A DNA stretch of 64,000 nt from Prorocentrum cordatum (taxonomy: Eukaryota; Sar; Dinophyceae; Prorocentrales; Prorocentraceae): contig CAUYUJ010009447.1 of the NCBI GenBank assembly GCA_963575745.1, positions 37,501-101,500 of the forward strand. Reading direction: 5' to 3'. This document shows, in pieces, positions 30,845-43,500 of this stretch. The notes under the pieces were generated by a model. The model worked only from the letters and a program-made list of their open reading frames with translations. It ran no database searches and was not told the origin of the DNA. The position numbers and the translations under genes are program-made. Position 1 is the first letter of the stretch. Every line of letters begins with the position of its first letter.

Positions 30845-31516
30845 TGCATTCAAAGGGAAGTCTCGGCGTTGGATGCCCGAGGGAGCGGCGGTCGGGTCAG
30901 GCAAGATGATGCCGTCGACGTCGACGCCCTGCTTGATCGCCAGCTGCCGAGACTCCTGCAACACGTCGTTCAACTCCTGCCGCGCCATCTGCTCGGACTC
31001 CTGCGTCTTCTGTGACGCCTGCAGCGCCTCCAGCAACTCGTGGTCATGCTCCACGGCCTCGTCCAAGATCTTCTCGATGGGCTCGCCGTGCACCGCGCCC
31101 GACTGGTCGCTGTCCACGACCTCGATGACCTCGGGGCTCTTGCGCTCCAGGACGGGTGAGCACAGTGCTGCATCAACTTCATCATCTCGAGCTGCAACTG
31201 TCTCAGGAGCCTTGTCGCTGTTCTCCTCGGCCACGGTATCCCCTCCGGCTCCGTCGGGCGCGATGGGCACCGCCGCCGACTCGAGCGTTGGAGCAGGAGC
31301 CGCCTTATCCTCATGCGTGTCCGCAAGGGTCGCCGCCTGGCCCGCTGCCTCCCGCAAGGATTTGATCTCAGACTGCTGCCTCGCAATCATGTCCTGCAGC
31401 TCTTGAAGGGACGGCTGCCGATCCATGGCCGCGTCGCTCTGGCGACCGACGGGCTCGCTGGTGGCAGGGCTGCCTGCGGCCGCTGCGGCTGGAGCAGCGG
31501 CGCCCGCTTCCGCCAT
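30845..31516 (-). CDS. probable first exon, coiled-coil acidic protein
   Basis: The reverse-strand frame from ATG at 31,516 (MAEAGAAAPAAAAAG) continues for about 220 codons. It has a heptad-like segment SLQELQDMIARQQSEIKSL, then a Glu/Asp/Ala-rich middle, EVIEVVDSDQSGAVHGEP, KILDEAVEHDHELLEALQA and ELNDVLQESRQLAIKQGVDV, ending near GIILPDPTAAPSGIQ. It lies on the same strand and upstream of the exons at 20.7-27.6 kb and may be their first exon, which would make an 11-kb gene. No SL-like word was seen just upstream. The function is unknown. The frame is open further upstream (to 31,600), but ATG 31,516 precedes the first natural-looking N-terminus. Confidence 0.55.
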
Positions 31517-32830
31517 GGCGCGTCCGCCGCTGAAGCAACGGCCAAGTGGAGTGACGCGCAGGGCCGACTGAGGAACTGGTCCCCAAATCACTCCAGCCAT
31601 ACTGAATCCAGGACGGGCGAGAGAAGGAAGAGGGAGCAGTCCGAGAACGGTCCCGCATGACAGAACTCGGATGACGAGGGGCTAAAACTCTGAAGCTGTG
31701 CATACTCTTATGACAAAGGGATGACGCAGACTGCGAAATTACACAGGTTCCCATGGCAAAGGCGATCATCAGAACATATATTGAAAGAATACACGGATCC
31801 GCCGACCTCTTCGGGCCTCCAGGCGGGTGCGAGTTGTCTCCCCGATTGTGTTCGCTATATGTTTCACTGTACATGGCTGTTAACATGTGTTTGTTTGTGT
31901 TGTGCGCGTTGACCGAATGTTGAGCATGCGTTTTAGCATGATTTCTAGCAAGCATGCGTTTTGACATGATTTTGTGTCTAACATGATTTTTGACATGATT
32001 TGCTGTTTTGCATCGTCTACTTTGTCTTATGTGGGGGGACATGATTTTCCGGTGTCAAACGATCTCTGGGCGCAAAGAAGAGCGCGGGGAACTCCGTGAA
32101 AGCGGGTGGCCGAGCGACTGACAGTCGCGCAGTGGCAGGTTTCAGCCGCCAGGGGCAGGTGGGTTGAGGGGCGATGAGCGGCCTCCTGGTGGTGCCTAGA
32201 GAGGCGATGCAATGTCAAGCACCGCTCAGCTAGGGCGACGCAGTGCAAGGCAGAACTAGGCTGCAAATGGCGTCGGAAGCCCGCGCGGGCGAGGGCCAGA
32301 CCCCGAGTTCGCTGAAGGCAGGCCAGGGGGAGGCGGCGGTCATCCAGGGGGTGAGAGGCTGCAAAGTGAAGCCCGGGAATAAGAACTCCTGAATGCCAGG
32401 GGCGAGCCAACAGCCCAAGCCGGGCGCGCCCGAGACGGCATTCGGCGCGCGGCCGAAGTGGCGCGCCGGAGAGGCTCTGCCAAGGCAAGCCCGAGTGACA
32501 GGAAGATCGTCGCCGACGTGGGAGGCGCTGACGCCAAGCGCGGGGCGCCACTTGGCCTAGGAGCATCGAGCGGGGTGCCAGACAGCGAGAGGTCCAGGCG
32601 CGACGCGCCTGCGCCCGAGAGGGCCTGGAAAGCGCATTAGGAATGCACCCAAGGCTGGCGCGAACTCGTGGCCCGCCAGGGTTCCCCCGTCCTTGTCCAG
32701 CTGCAGGTGTCGCTGCCCTCCCAGAGCCCCTTGCCACTGGCCTTGCCTGGGGTGCATCCACCCTCGGTCCCGTCTGTGAACCTATAGGTTCGCAGACGGG
32801 GCCGCGGCGCACCGCGGACCGCGGCCCAGT
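31517..32830. other. intergenic, with ACATGATTTTT repeats (copy B)
   Basis: 31,920-32,055 repeats GCATGCGTTTTAGCATGATT and ACATGATTTTTGACATGATT-like words, sharing ACATGATTTTT with 11,341-11,440. 32,080-32,640 has long frames on both strands but none looks like protein. 32,769-32,800 is a 32-bp palindrome (CCTATAGG centre, CCCGTCTG arms) with one mismatched pair, directly downstream of the last exon fragment of the unknown reverse-strand gene. Confidence 0.45.
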
Positions 32831-35800
32831 CGACGCCCAGGCGCAGCGCGTCGCCCACCCCCGTGGCGCGGCAGTTGTGGCGACGACACTCATGGAGGAA
32901 GCGCTGGCATGATTCGGGCTCCAGCGTAGTAGGGCCGGCACAGATGTGGCCAGACTCGGCGGGGCACATGGCCGCCCACTGGTGTCGTATCCCATGGAAG
33001 TTCTCCCCGGGGCCCTTCTTGAGCCGCTTCGCGGTCTCGGCTGGGGCCTCGCCCGGGGGCGGATGAAGCTGGGCCCGTTTCAGGTGTTAAGTTCACGTAA
33101 AGGCCAGTGAGGGGGTCGGTCAAGTTCTGCGAGGGGTCGGCTCGCGCGCGCGCGCGTAGGGGGGCCACCGCGAGCCGGGCCGGGGCGCTGGGGCGTCGCC
33201 GGGGGCGGGGGGGGCGCGGGCGCGCGATGTCCGGCTCCAGCGGTCGCCGGCCGCCCAGCTGGTCCTGCCTGACCATCCTGGCCAATTGCCGCTGTGGGGT
33301 CCGCTGCGGCCTGTCTCGCGATGCCGACGTGGGCGGCGTTCACCGCCGCAGCCCTCGCCCCAGTCGCGCTCGCTCCGCGCCGCGTTGCCCGCCCAGGGCT
33401 GCCCCGGGGCGGGGGCGCTAGGGGGTGGCGGGGCCCTGCGCTCTGCAGAGGCGAGAGAGCCTTCATCTTGCCCTGGCAGCACTGGAGATTCGCTAGGGTC
33501 ATCAGCAGGGGGCGCGGGGCTGCAGGGCCCGCCCGCCGCCTCGGGGCCGCAGGAGGAGTCGACCTGCAGCGCCGGCGGGCCCGAGCTGGGGGGCCGGGAC
33601 AACGGGGGGCCCTCCCCCGAAAGGGCGGAGCGGGTCGGGCGCCCCGAGAGCCGGCCACCGAAGTGTCCGAGGCGGCGTCTCCGTGGGCAGCTGTGCCGCC
33701 ACCCCTGCTGGAGAGGGGGGGGGGGGCCTGTTGCGCTGGGTTCGCGCGGGGGAGACGCGTCTGGGGCCGTTGCGCCAGGGTCGTCGGCGGACGGGCTCAC
33801 GGGCGGCCACCTGCTGGGGAGCGAGAGTTGGCCCTACTGGCGAGGGGGCGGCCGGTTTCACTCCGCGCGGGCGTCGCGGGGGAGGGCGGAAGGTTGCCCC
33901 GGCCAGGTGGGCGAAACGAGTGGCCGGGAAAGATTCGGAACTCAGCGGGTGGGTCGGCTGCCTCGTTCCGCTCGTCGTTGATTTGCGTCCGCCAATTGTT
34001 GTCGCTGTGCCCTCTGGTAAAGGGGCGCCGTCGAGCTGCCTGCATAGCTCCTGCGCGTCCTCGAAAGGTTCGCAAAACGACGCAGAGGCAAGTTTGTCGG
34101 AGCTGAGCTGACTCAAGAACCCCGCAAGGGCGCGCTCACCGCGTGGCGGAGCGGGGAAGGGCCGCGCACGGGCCATTGGTTGGCGTGCTGGAGCGATAGA
34201 GGACGCATCGTGCTGTCGGAAGAGTAGATGCAAGAAGGCGCGCGACCACGCGGGCGGCGGTGAGTCGCTCGCCGCGCAAGAGAAGCTCGCTATAGGGAGG
34301 TAATTTGGCGCAGCTCTGTCGCCGTAGACCTTCTCCAGGATGTGGCGTAGCAAAAGCGGATCCCAGCAGCCAGGGGGCTCGGAGCCCTTGACGTCTCTGC
34401 CCTGCTCTACGACAAAGTCTCTCCACAGGTCGTCCAGAGCTGGGTCCAGGTCGCGCAGGAAGTCGACCAGCCTAGCCTCGATGGGCTCGGCGTTCGGGCG
34501 ATTCCGCCCGACCTCAGCGGCGGCCTCCAGGTGGTCGATGTCAATGCGCGCCAGCGCGGGGCCGTGGGGGGGGTCGACGTGGGGGGGGGAGGTTGCGCAT
34601 CTCCACGCCTCCGCGCATTGCGGGGGGTCTCCCGTGCTGGCCATCGACGACACTTGGCCTGACGCCCCATGCGTGGACGAGGCACCGGCGGCACATCCAC
34701 GCTGCATTCCAACTGCGGTTGTGCCAGGCCACGGCACGATACTCCCACGCAGGGAAACCCCCGGCGCCTGCGTGACGTGACTCCATGCCAACCTTCCAAA
34801 CGAAACAGCCCAGCGCGGGGGTTCCGGCCTGCCTGACGTGAACAGGGGTCCCGGGGGGGGGGGCATCGATCGCACGTGGCAATTTGGCGACCGGACTCTG
34901 CTGCTGTGTGGCCGAACCTGTCATCTTCCAGCCGGGTAGGCGGTGGGGTGGTGTTAACGTTCCTTGGCACCTGAAGGCCCGTCGGCTCCAACAAGTATTC
35001 CTCGAGGGCACCAGGGGGCGCGGTGGGGGGCAGCGCCAGGTGCGCATGCTGGGGAAGCGGTCGGAGCAAGGCGTCCACGGGAGGGGGCCTGGGGGGATTC
35101 CTGGCAAGCGTGAGGGTTTGTACCTGCTCGTGGAGGGGCCCCTCCGGGGAAACTTGATGGCCCTGCCTCTCTACCTCTTGCGCCCAGCATTGGCTGCACA
35201 ACCATGTGCAGTCTAACCCGTTGGCGTGCGCCTGCAAGCGGTTCTGAGCCAAGTACGAGCGGATGGTGTCGTTAAACCACGTGCCCTCGGTGTGCCTGAT
35301 GTTGGCCTTGTAGCATTGGTCGCGTTTATACCTAGCCGTCTTCCGGTCGGGGCTGCGGGGCTGAATCGGGCGTCGCCAGGGGCCACGTAACAGGGTGTCT
35401 TGGTCACGCTGGGAAGTGGAGCCAGAGGCAGCGCCCTGTCCAGGGGGATCTGTCCGAACGAGAAGCCCCCGCTGAGGAACGTCAGCTCCGAGGGGCTGTC
35501 ATCGGGACCTAGGCCGTTGTCGCTGCCTGTGAGGTCCGGGTGCAGGACGCAGATGGTGCATTCTGACCGAGATAGGATGCCCAGGTTGGCACGCTTCACG
35601 ATCTTCTCCAAGACCAGCATCGGGGCCTTCAGCTTTAAAGGGGAACTTCTCCACCTCGGCATAGGTAGTGGGGCAGATCGCTTGCTTAGCGGTGGGGTGG
35701 TGGTGGGCGGTGACCACGAATTTGCCCACGAGGGGCATCAAAGACTCGAGCCCGCCGTGGAGCCGGCGGAGGTCAGCGGGCGTGAGACCCCTTGAAGCCG

Positions 35801-36085
35801 CAAATTGGTAGCGAAAGTGGGTCGTTTTGCCAGGGGCAACTGACTCCCAGGATGGCCTCGAGGGTGTCTTCGGACCCGGAAGGGTCAGGGAAGGGCCAGA
35901 GGTGTGCCCGTGGCTCGCGTTTCATGGGCGGCATGATACTGAAGGCACAGCGGGCCCTCTCGGTGGACATAATGTGGTCGTTGGGGTCGAGCAAGTCGAC
36001 TCGGTGCTGTGCAGGTTCTTCGTGACCCTGCAATAGGCTGGCCAGGGTATCGAAGCCAGGGTCGACGAGGTGACGCGGGCAGTGG
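32831..36085 (-). pseudogene. fragments of an unrecognised reverse-strand gene
   Basis: Protein-like reverse-strand segments lie in order but in different frames. About 36,085-35,785: DTLASLLQGHEEPAQH, DPNDHIMSTERARCAFSIM, LPICGFKGSH. 35,740-35,640: GKFVVTAHHHPTAKQAI. 35,640-35,350: LVLEKIVKRANLGILS, CTICVLHPDLTG. 35,340-35,150: NRLQAHANGLDCTWLCSQCW. 34,590-33,980: RIDIDHLEAAAEVGRN, EARLVDFLRDLDPALDDLW, LLRHILEKVYGDRAAP. 33,060-32,831: GHICAGPTTLEPESCQ, FLHECRRHNC, VGDALRLGVDWAA. The Cys/His pairs suggest metal binding. Separations are short and frames shift, so this is either a gene with small introns or a decayed copy. I recognise no family. Confidence 0.4.
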
Positions 36086-36790
36086 CTGGTAGTTTTCTCG
36101 TCGAGTCACTGAACATTCGTCGAATGTTTGTCCATCTACACACACACACACTGTACGCATCACTCATGGGCTCTGGGGGACATGTAACTCTGGGCGCGTC
36201 AACTCTGTGGTCGTTCCCCGATTCGAACTTCGATCGTCCCTGGCTCGAGGGGGTCTGCGTTTTTCCGTACCGACTTCGATCGTCCCAAACTTCGGCTGCG
36301 CGCAAGAGGGACCCTAGGCAAAAGTGACAGCTGGTGGCCACGGCTTCTTGGGGCCATGGGGGGGAACAAACGAACAAGCGCGCAAGACGCTGCCATCGCA
36401 TCGCGCCCGGCGATCTGGGGGACCTCCATGGGGCCCGCACCAAGGGTCACTCCAGCGTTAGGTTGGGCGTGTCCCCTACAAGCGGATCTTGGACAGACAG
36501 ACAGACATACAAACCAGGCGCCCGGACGGCGCATCGGCAACAGAACAATAAGTGAATATTGACTGGCCCCCGCGCACACCGAACAAAAAACGCACGTCGC
36601 TTTGGACGGAAAATGAGCAATACCCCAAGCACTACTCTAAAAATGCTCCAAAAAGGTTATAAACGAAACAGTCCCCAGACATTTGTTTACTACTTTCGAA
36701 TGTCTCCTGTAGAGGGACAGGCCCGACGTAACTCCAGCGAAGGGTCACTCTCACGTCTGGTCGACCACCGGCGGCCGACCACGGGCGGCT
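36086..36790. other. intergenic, no supported gene
   Basis: Mixed sequence with an ACACACACAC run near 36,135. 36,690-36,740 resembles 100-130 of the window (CTGTAGAGGGACAGGCCCG against CTGTAGAAGGACACGCCCG). Confidence 0.4.
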
Positions 36791-36799
36791 TGGAGCGAG

Positions 36800-37010
36800 G
36801 AGGAGAGCGACGAGGAAGAGGGAGGGGAAAAGGAGGAAGAGGAGGAAGAGGAGGAAGAGGAGGAAAAAGGGGAGGAGGAGGCGGAAGAGAAGAAAAAGGA
36901 TGAGGAAGAATAGGAGAAGGATGAGGAAGAAGAGGAGAAGGAAGAAAAAGGATGAGGATGAGGAAGAGGAGAAGGAGGAGCAAGAGGAGGAAGAGGAGGC
37001 GGGAGTCTTC
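36800..37010 (+). repeat. GGA/GAA microsatellite
   Basis: Imperfect GAGGAAGAGG repeats. 37,011-38,395 after it is GC-rich and then mixed with no supported gene. It includes the GC palindrome near 37,283-37,330 (CTGGCGCGCGGAGCGCGCCAG and a GGCGGCGCC-type palindrome). Confidence 0.75.
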
Positions 37011-38395
37011 GCCCCGGCGCCCGCCTTCCAGCAGGCTCCTCGCCGGGAGCCGCCCGGCCCCGCGCGCCGCCGCCAGGGCGGGCAGCCACGCGGCCCTCCG
37101 CGGCGCGGCGGCCCCGCGCGCGGGCGCCATGCGCCCCGCGGGCGCGCGCGCGGCGCTGGCAGCTGCGCGGGGCAGGGCGGGGACTGCGATAAGCAATAGA
37201 AGAGAAGGAGGGCCATAAACCATAAACATAGACTTGCAGCGTTCGGCTGGGATTTTTGGGGATCTGGGCTGGAGCCCCCTCCCTGGCGCGCGGAGCGCGC
37301 CAGGGGCGGCGCCGGAGGCGCCGCCAGAGGGGCTCAGGGCCTTCTGAATGGCGTTTCTTCTCCTTCGACATAACCCTTAGACATAACCCTTTGAGAGGAG
37401 ACCTTAGTTAGGAGGGCCGAACACATTAGAAATAGGGAGTCTCACCTCTGCAAATGTATCAGACCAAGCCGCCCAGACTTATCATCCCTGATGCAAGTCG
37501 GCCTGCACGCCGGTCGGAAGTAGCGGGTTAAAGCATGAAGTAGGAAAGCGGCTGAAGTATACGGCTGAAGTATATTGGGTTCAGGCACTTTCAGGATGAC
37601 AAAACACAGCAGAAGCGGATCGGCTCTTGAAGTAGAAGGCACTTGGAGTAGACTGGGATCAGGGGATCCCCCAATACCTGCGCTCAACGACCGACGTGTA
37701 GGGCGACCCGCGCCTCGAGCCCTCACGGCCGCAAGCGGGGGCTTGGCCAGGAGGAACCGTCCCAGACATGCACGCGACATGATCAAGAATCACGACGAGA
37801 GGCGGTTGGCCGTTTCTGGCCTCCAGGAGCCCTGGCCAGGCCCCAGGACGGTCGAAGAACGACTCGGGATGAAGAAACGGGCCGAGGGGAAAGGGTCGGG
37901 ACTCCCGGGGACCCACTCTTGAAAAGAAAAGAACAAGACATGGGATGTCTGAGTTGGATCAATCATTGAACTCCTTTCTGGCCTCGTTTGCGCCCATGCG
38001 TGCAGACCGCAACAGGGAAAGACCCGTGGAAGGATCGGGGAGACATGACGCCTTTTCGAACGCACAATGTTCTTCGCTCTAAGAGTCCTCTTCACATTTT
38101 CAGCGCCGTCGTCGATCATCCACTCCAACACTGCTCCAGGGTTCACCCAACAGCAGGAGGAGCCAGAGTAACCGACGCCACCTAGAGGAGGGGTACCGAC
38201 GACGGTATTGACACAAGGTTGCCATGAGGGTTTGCCCATAGAGGTCGCTGCTGGCAAATGGGTGTTTTCGTTGGCGCTTACTCGCAGGTGATCGATCGAC
38301 GATCATGTTGTTATGCGCGCCTCTCTCACACTGAGGCTCTGTAGCGCTCCAGCGTCCTAGGCTTACCATGGGCACAGTGCTGGGCGGTAGCTCTG

Positions 38396-38640
38396 ACCAG
38401 CCCCCGTCCCCCTCTCCCTTCCCCCTCCCTCCCCTTCCCCTGCCGGGCCGCCCCTGCTACTACGCTTTTTGCGCGACTGTCCCCTCCTCCTTCCTCCTCC
38501 TCCTCCTCCTGCTGCTGCCTTCCTCTCCCCTTTCTTCTGGTTGTATGAACTCGTGCGCACGCCGGTCTCCAAAGGGGGGCCGGCCATTGCGTACAGGTGG
38601 CGGGCTTTGAGGACCATTGCTCATGGCAGCCCCCTGAGAG
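38396..38640. other. TCC-rich and mixed flank of the purine tract
   Basis: A short pyrimidine-rich stretch (38,400-38,530) then mixed sequence. No gene. Confidence 0.5.
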
Positions 38641-38667
38641 CTGGCGGGGGCGCCAGACCCGCGGCCA

Positions 38668-38844
38668 GCGGGGGGAGGAGGAGGAGGAGGAGGAGGAGGA
38701 GGAGGAGGAGGAGGAGGAGGAGGAGGAGGAGGAGGAGGAGAAGGGGAGGAGGGGGGGAGGGAGGGAGGGAGGGAGGGAGGGAGGGAGGGAGGGGAGAAAG
38801 GGAGGGAGGGAGGGAGGGAAGGGAGGGAGGGAGGGAGGGAGGGA

Positions 38845-38875
<31 letters not shown>

Positions 38876-39611
38876 GAGAGGAGAGGCGCAATGGGAGGAG
38901 GAGCAGGAGGAGAAGGAGAGAAGGAGGAGGAGAAGGAGGAGAAGGGTGGAGGATGGAGGAGGAGAGGGAGGGAGGATGAAGGATGAAGGATGGAGGAGGA
39001 GGAGGGGAGGAGGAGGAGGGAGGAGGAAGAGGAGGAGGAGGGGAGGAGGAGAGAGGAGGATGGAGGAGGAGGATGGAGGAGGAGGATGGAGGATGGAGGG
39101 AGGATGGAGGAGAAACGAGGAGGAGGAGGAGGAGAAAATGGAGGAGGATGGAGGATGGAGGAATGATGATGATGATGATGATGCTGATGATGATGATGCT
39201 GATGGTGGTGGTGGTGATGATGAAGAAGATGATGATGATGGCGATGATGATGATGATGCTGCTGATGATGATGATGACGACGAGGGAGGAGAGGAGGCAG
39301 GAGGCAGGAGGATGGAGGAGGAGGAGGAGGAGGAGGATGGAGGGGGAGGAGGATGGAGGAGGAGGATGGCGGAGGAGGAGGAGGAGAAGGAGGAGGAGGA
39401 GGAGGAGGAGACCGAGGAGGAGGAGGAGGAGGAGGAGGAGGAGGAGGAGAAAGGGGGAGGAGGGAAGAAGGAGGGGGAGGAAGAAGAAGGGGGAGGAGGA
39501 GGAGGAGGAGGAGGAGGAGGAGGAGGAGGAAGAGGAATAATAATAATAAGAACAATAATACGAAGAAGACTAATAATAAGAAGACTAATAATAATTATAA
39601 TAATAATAATT

Positions 39612-39650
<39 letters not shown>

Positions 39651-40426
39651 GTAATACTACTAATACTAATACTAATACTAATACTAATACTAATACTAAT
39701 AAAAATAATAATGATAATAATAATGATGATGATAATAATACTAATAATAAAAATTGGAATAATGAAAAAAGAAGAAGGGGGCGCGGCCGTCTCCTCTCGC
39801 GCCCGCCGCAGCCCGCCAGCGACCGACGCGGGGCTGGGGCCGTGGCCTAAGAACGCGAAGAGGCGCCTGGGAGGCGCGCCGGGAGGCGGGGGCCGCTTTC
39901 TGGAGCTCCCCGCCGCGCCCTCGGGAGGCAGGGGGAGGCAGGAGGAGGAGAAGGAGGAGGAGGAGGAGGACGGAGGGGATGGAGGAGGATGGAGAGGATG
40001 GATGGAGGAGGAGGAGAGGAGGAGGAGGAGGAGGAGGAGAGGAGGGGGAGGAGGAGGGGAGGAGAGAGGAGGAGGAGGAGGAGGAGGAGGAGGAGGAGGA
40101 GGAGGAGGAGGAGGAGGAGGAGGATGGAGGAGAAAGAGGGGGAGGACAAGGAGGAGGAGGAGGAGGAGGAGGAGAGGAGGAGGAGGAGGAGGAGGGAGGG
40201 GCAGGGAAGATGAGGAGGAGGAAAAGGAGGAGGAGGAGGAGGAGGAGGAGGAGGAGGAGGAAGACGAGGAGGAGGATGAGGAGGAAGACGAGGAGAAGGA
40301 GGAGGAGGAGGAGGGGGAAGAGGAGGAGGAGAGGGAGGGGGGGAAGAAGGAGGAGGGGGAGACGGAGTAGGGCCAGGAGGATGAGGAGAAGGAGGAGGAG
40401 GAGGAGGAGGAGGAGGAGGAGGAGGG
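38668..40426 (+). repeat. 1.8-kb GGA purine tract with GAT and AAT islands
   Basis: Near-continuous GGA/GGGA repeats on the plus strand. Bases 38,758-38,845 are GGGA-type. 39,160-39,285 switches to GATGATG. 39,536-39,765 switches to an AT-rich AATAATAAT and ACTAATACT block. 39,770-39,930 is a GC-rich unique insert. The GGA pattern then resumes to 40,424. The very long open frames (hundreds of codons, both strands) are repeat artefacts. The copia element is inserted at the right end, and the same GGA repeat continues on its other side (50,186-50,350). Confidence 0.9.
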
Positions 40427-40558
40427 ACTCTGAATATCCAGAACATCGACATGTGAGAGAGACAGGGTCGTAGTAGCGATGTGAAATGATGATAGAGAGA
40501 AGTAGAGCAGAGGATGTGTGCTGTACAACACCTCGGCTCAAGGACTGAAAAGTCGAGT
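40427..40558 (+). repeat. 5' LTR (132 bp)
   Basis: It starts ACTCTGAATATCC and ends GAAAAGTCGAGT. The termini are the inverted words ACTC and GAGT rather than the usual TG..CA. It differs from the 3' LTR only at GTGAGAGAGACAG (two bases shorter). The first ATG of the Gag frame (40,514) lies inside it, so translation may instead begin at a later ATG such as 40,574. Confidence 0.9.
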
Positions 40559-43500
40559 TTGGTAGCGCGACATATGCGATCCAATTTCACGGTAAAACTT
40601 CCTCTTCCATATCCTGCCCGGCCAGCCATAGCGTGCCTTGGTCTTGTCCCGCTCCTTGGGGCCTGGCTTTGGAGTCTTGCTGGTTGGAGCGACGGCGTCA
40701 CCGAGCTCGTGGAGGCAGAAGGCTGGGCTGCTACGATCTACACCCATCCCGACGTCTACTACGACCTGAACACCGGTCTCGCCGCGCCAGTTTTGTACGC
40801 AGTCAACTACGACCTCTTCATCATGGACGGAGCCGCTGCAAACGTCAGTGGCGCAGACAATTCGAGATTACCCTTGGACTCTTTCACGAGAAGCACTCCA
40901 CCCGGTTGGGTGACTGGAATCAAGCGATACCCGATACGGAGGTATGCTCAGCTCCTCAAGCTATGGTGGCTCCAGACCGACCTGAACGAAGAACAGTGGG
41001 GCCCAGCAATATGTGGACGACTTCGCGGACAGGTTTTCCAATTTGCGATGAGTTTGCGAGCTCAACGGTGGAGCTTGGTTACTGGACAGCAGATTATGAT
41101 TGAAGCTCCTGAACTCTTCGCAGAACCAGCAAATGACGCACAGCAAGTTGGCATCAACATGATTCCCGAACAGATGAGCGGCGCCAAGTTCTTGATACAG
41201 CGCATCCTTGAGGAGTACACGACCGACAGACAAGATCTCCAGTGGGAAGTTCTTACAGCGTTCTTCGAGCTCTTTCGTGGCAACAGCAAGTTTGGAGATT
41301 TCTTGGCACTATATGATTTAGCCCTCTCAGATGCGGAAGCGCAGTGCGGCTTACAGATGAACGACATAGGCAAGACTTACTTTCTTCTTCGTGGCGCTCA
41401 GCTCTCCGAACGGCAACACTTTGACCTACGTCTCCGAGTTGACGGAGATCTTTCACGATATCATGATATCAGGCGTCTTTGCACGCGAATGTTTGGAGAT
41501 CATGATGCGGCGAAGTCTTCAACTTTGCACGACATGGCAGGAGTATATCACGGCAGTTCGTGGCAAGACACATGGTATGGCGATTCCTATGACGAATCTG
41601 AATGGCAGTGGAACGAAGATGATACTTGGCAAGAAGAGACCTACTGGGGCGACCAGGACTGGCAAGAAGGAGAATATCCACAAGATCAGCCACATCAACA
41701 CCATTCTTCTTCGGAGACAGGCGAGTTCTGGGGCAAGGGCAACAGCAACCGACGTAAAGACGGCTGTACCAAATGTGGATCAAAATGGCATTCAAGTTCA
41801 GATTGCCCACTACCTGGAGGCTCTTCAGCAAGCCATGATCATCAAGGTTCTTCAAGCAAAGGTAAAAGCAGCAGCAGCAGCAAGAGCAAAGGCAAAGGCA
41901 AGTACATGACGAACTACGGCAACAGCGGCGGCAAGAAAGGAAACTATCGGAAAGGTAAAAGCAAAGGCAGATCATCAAGCTCAAAAGGTTATCGAAAAGG
42001 CAAGAACAACTCCAAGGGCTTTCGCAGTGGACGAAACAAAGGCAAAGGTTATCGCTATCGCAGTGGTGGCACCTTTCTTCTTGAAGACGGCCCAGCCGAT
42101 GTTGATCACGAATACCACTACGACGAGGACGACGGCGACATCACCTCGTGGTATGAAGGCGATGGAGTTTATGGTATGTGTCAACAGTCAACAGGAGACA
42201 CATGGTATGAGTATGGCGACGGCACACCAGCTCAACATCCTTTTGCGAATGGATCTTGGGCAGCATTCGAGACGCCCGATGGCTGGGAGACCGTTGGCAC
42301 GAGCAGCGGAGAGCCTACTCCACCACAGAACACACAGCAGCCGTCATGGCAAGGCCTGGTGCCTCCTGATTACTTGTCACCCGCGAGAAGTTCGGCACCA
42401 GCGGCAGCAGCAGCTTCATCATCAACTCCTGGATCAGCGAGCGCGGCATCCCGGCTGCTCCCAGAGTTCAACTTCGACAGTTTGCTGGCACGTCGCCAAC
42501 GGATGCAGGAGCTCGGCATCGACGACCCGGACGACCTGGAGGCCCAGGAATCCAGATCGTCAGTGACAGCATCGACACGTACGACACGCTCAGGAAGTGC
42601 ATTGGCTCGGACAGCATTGTTTACGGCATCGCTGTTTTCGATCTTTGCGTCTCACGAACAGGTGATGATACCCGACAGCCAGATGATCCAGCATCAATGG
42701 CAGAACAAGCCGCGCATCATCAACAATATGACCAACATGAACTTTCATCTGGTTCGTGGACGACCAATGCACGGCATGCTCGTCGACACGGGCGCGGCCA
42801 AGGCGATCATGGGCACGGACACCATGAAGGAGTACATCACCGACATCTTGTCTAAATACGGAAAGGTGATCGAGGTCAAGCCTTCAGAGAGCCGCTTTAC
42901 TGGAATTGGTGGCCGACAGGAGAAAAGCAAAGGTTTGGCTGAGACACCTCTCGGCATTCCACTTCCTGGCATCGCGGAGGTCACGATTGACCTGGACCTG
43001 CTTGGTGACCTGGGCTCGAAGTGCCCGGGGCTTCTCCCACTAAGCGTGCTGCTTCGCCTCCAATCTTCGATTCTTTGTGGAGTATTGCAGGGAGGCGACG
43101 GTATCATGATTATCAAAGTTGTGGGTTCTGGAGGCCCTCATACGACAGCAATACCTCAGACCTTCTTCATCAGGCTTTATCTAACCGGCTCTTGTCATTA
43201 CTTGCTTCCGACAGGTGATTTCAAACAAGCATCGTGGTTAGACCAGAAGAAGCTGAGGAAGACGGTAGTACAATATTTCAACGAGGTCATGCGCACTTCG
43301 ACCAGCAGCCATCATAAGAAGCGGAAAGGTTCAGTTGGCATGGACGCTGGCTCCCTGACGTTAGCAGTACGAGCGTCAGGCTCAGAGGGTGAAAGTGGTC
43401 CTGAGAACTCTTCAGACATCGACGAGGAGATCACAACCACAGGATTGCACAAGATCAACATCGCACGGCAACTGGCACCAGTACCAGTTCGTGAGCCTCC

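Noticed and set aside
33502-33975. C-terminal extension of the reverse-strand frame past 33,980
   Set aside because: Composition changes to Pro/Arg/Gly-rich shadow type, so I ended the protein-like segment near 33,980.
38668-40426. Open frames of more than 600 codons (Glu/Arg-rich on plus, Ser/Pro/Leu-rich on minus)
   Set aside because: Repeat DNA made of GGA has no stops in most frames. The residues simply cycle with the trinucleotide.
40520-40558. GGCTCAAGG inside the LTR as a spliced leader
   Set aside because: Only eight bases match, and the TTTT core of the SL is absent.
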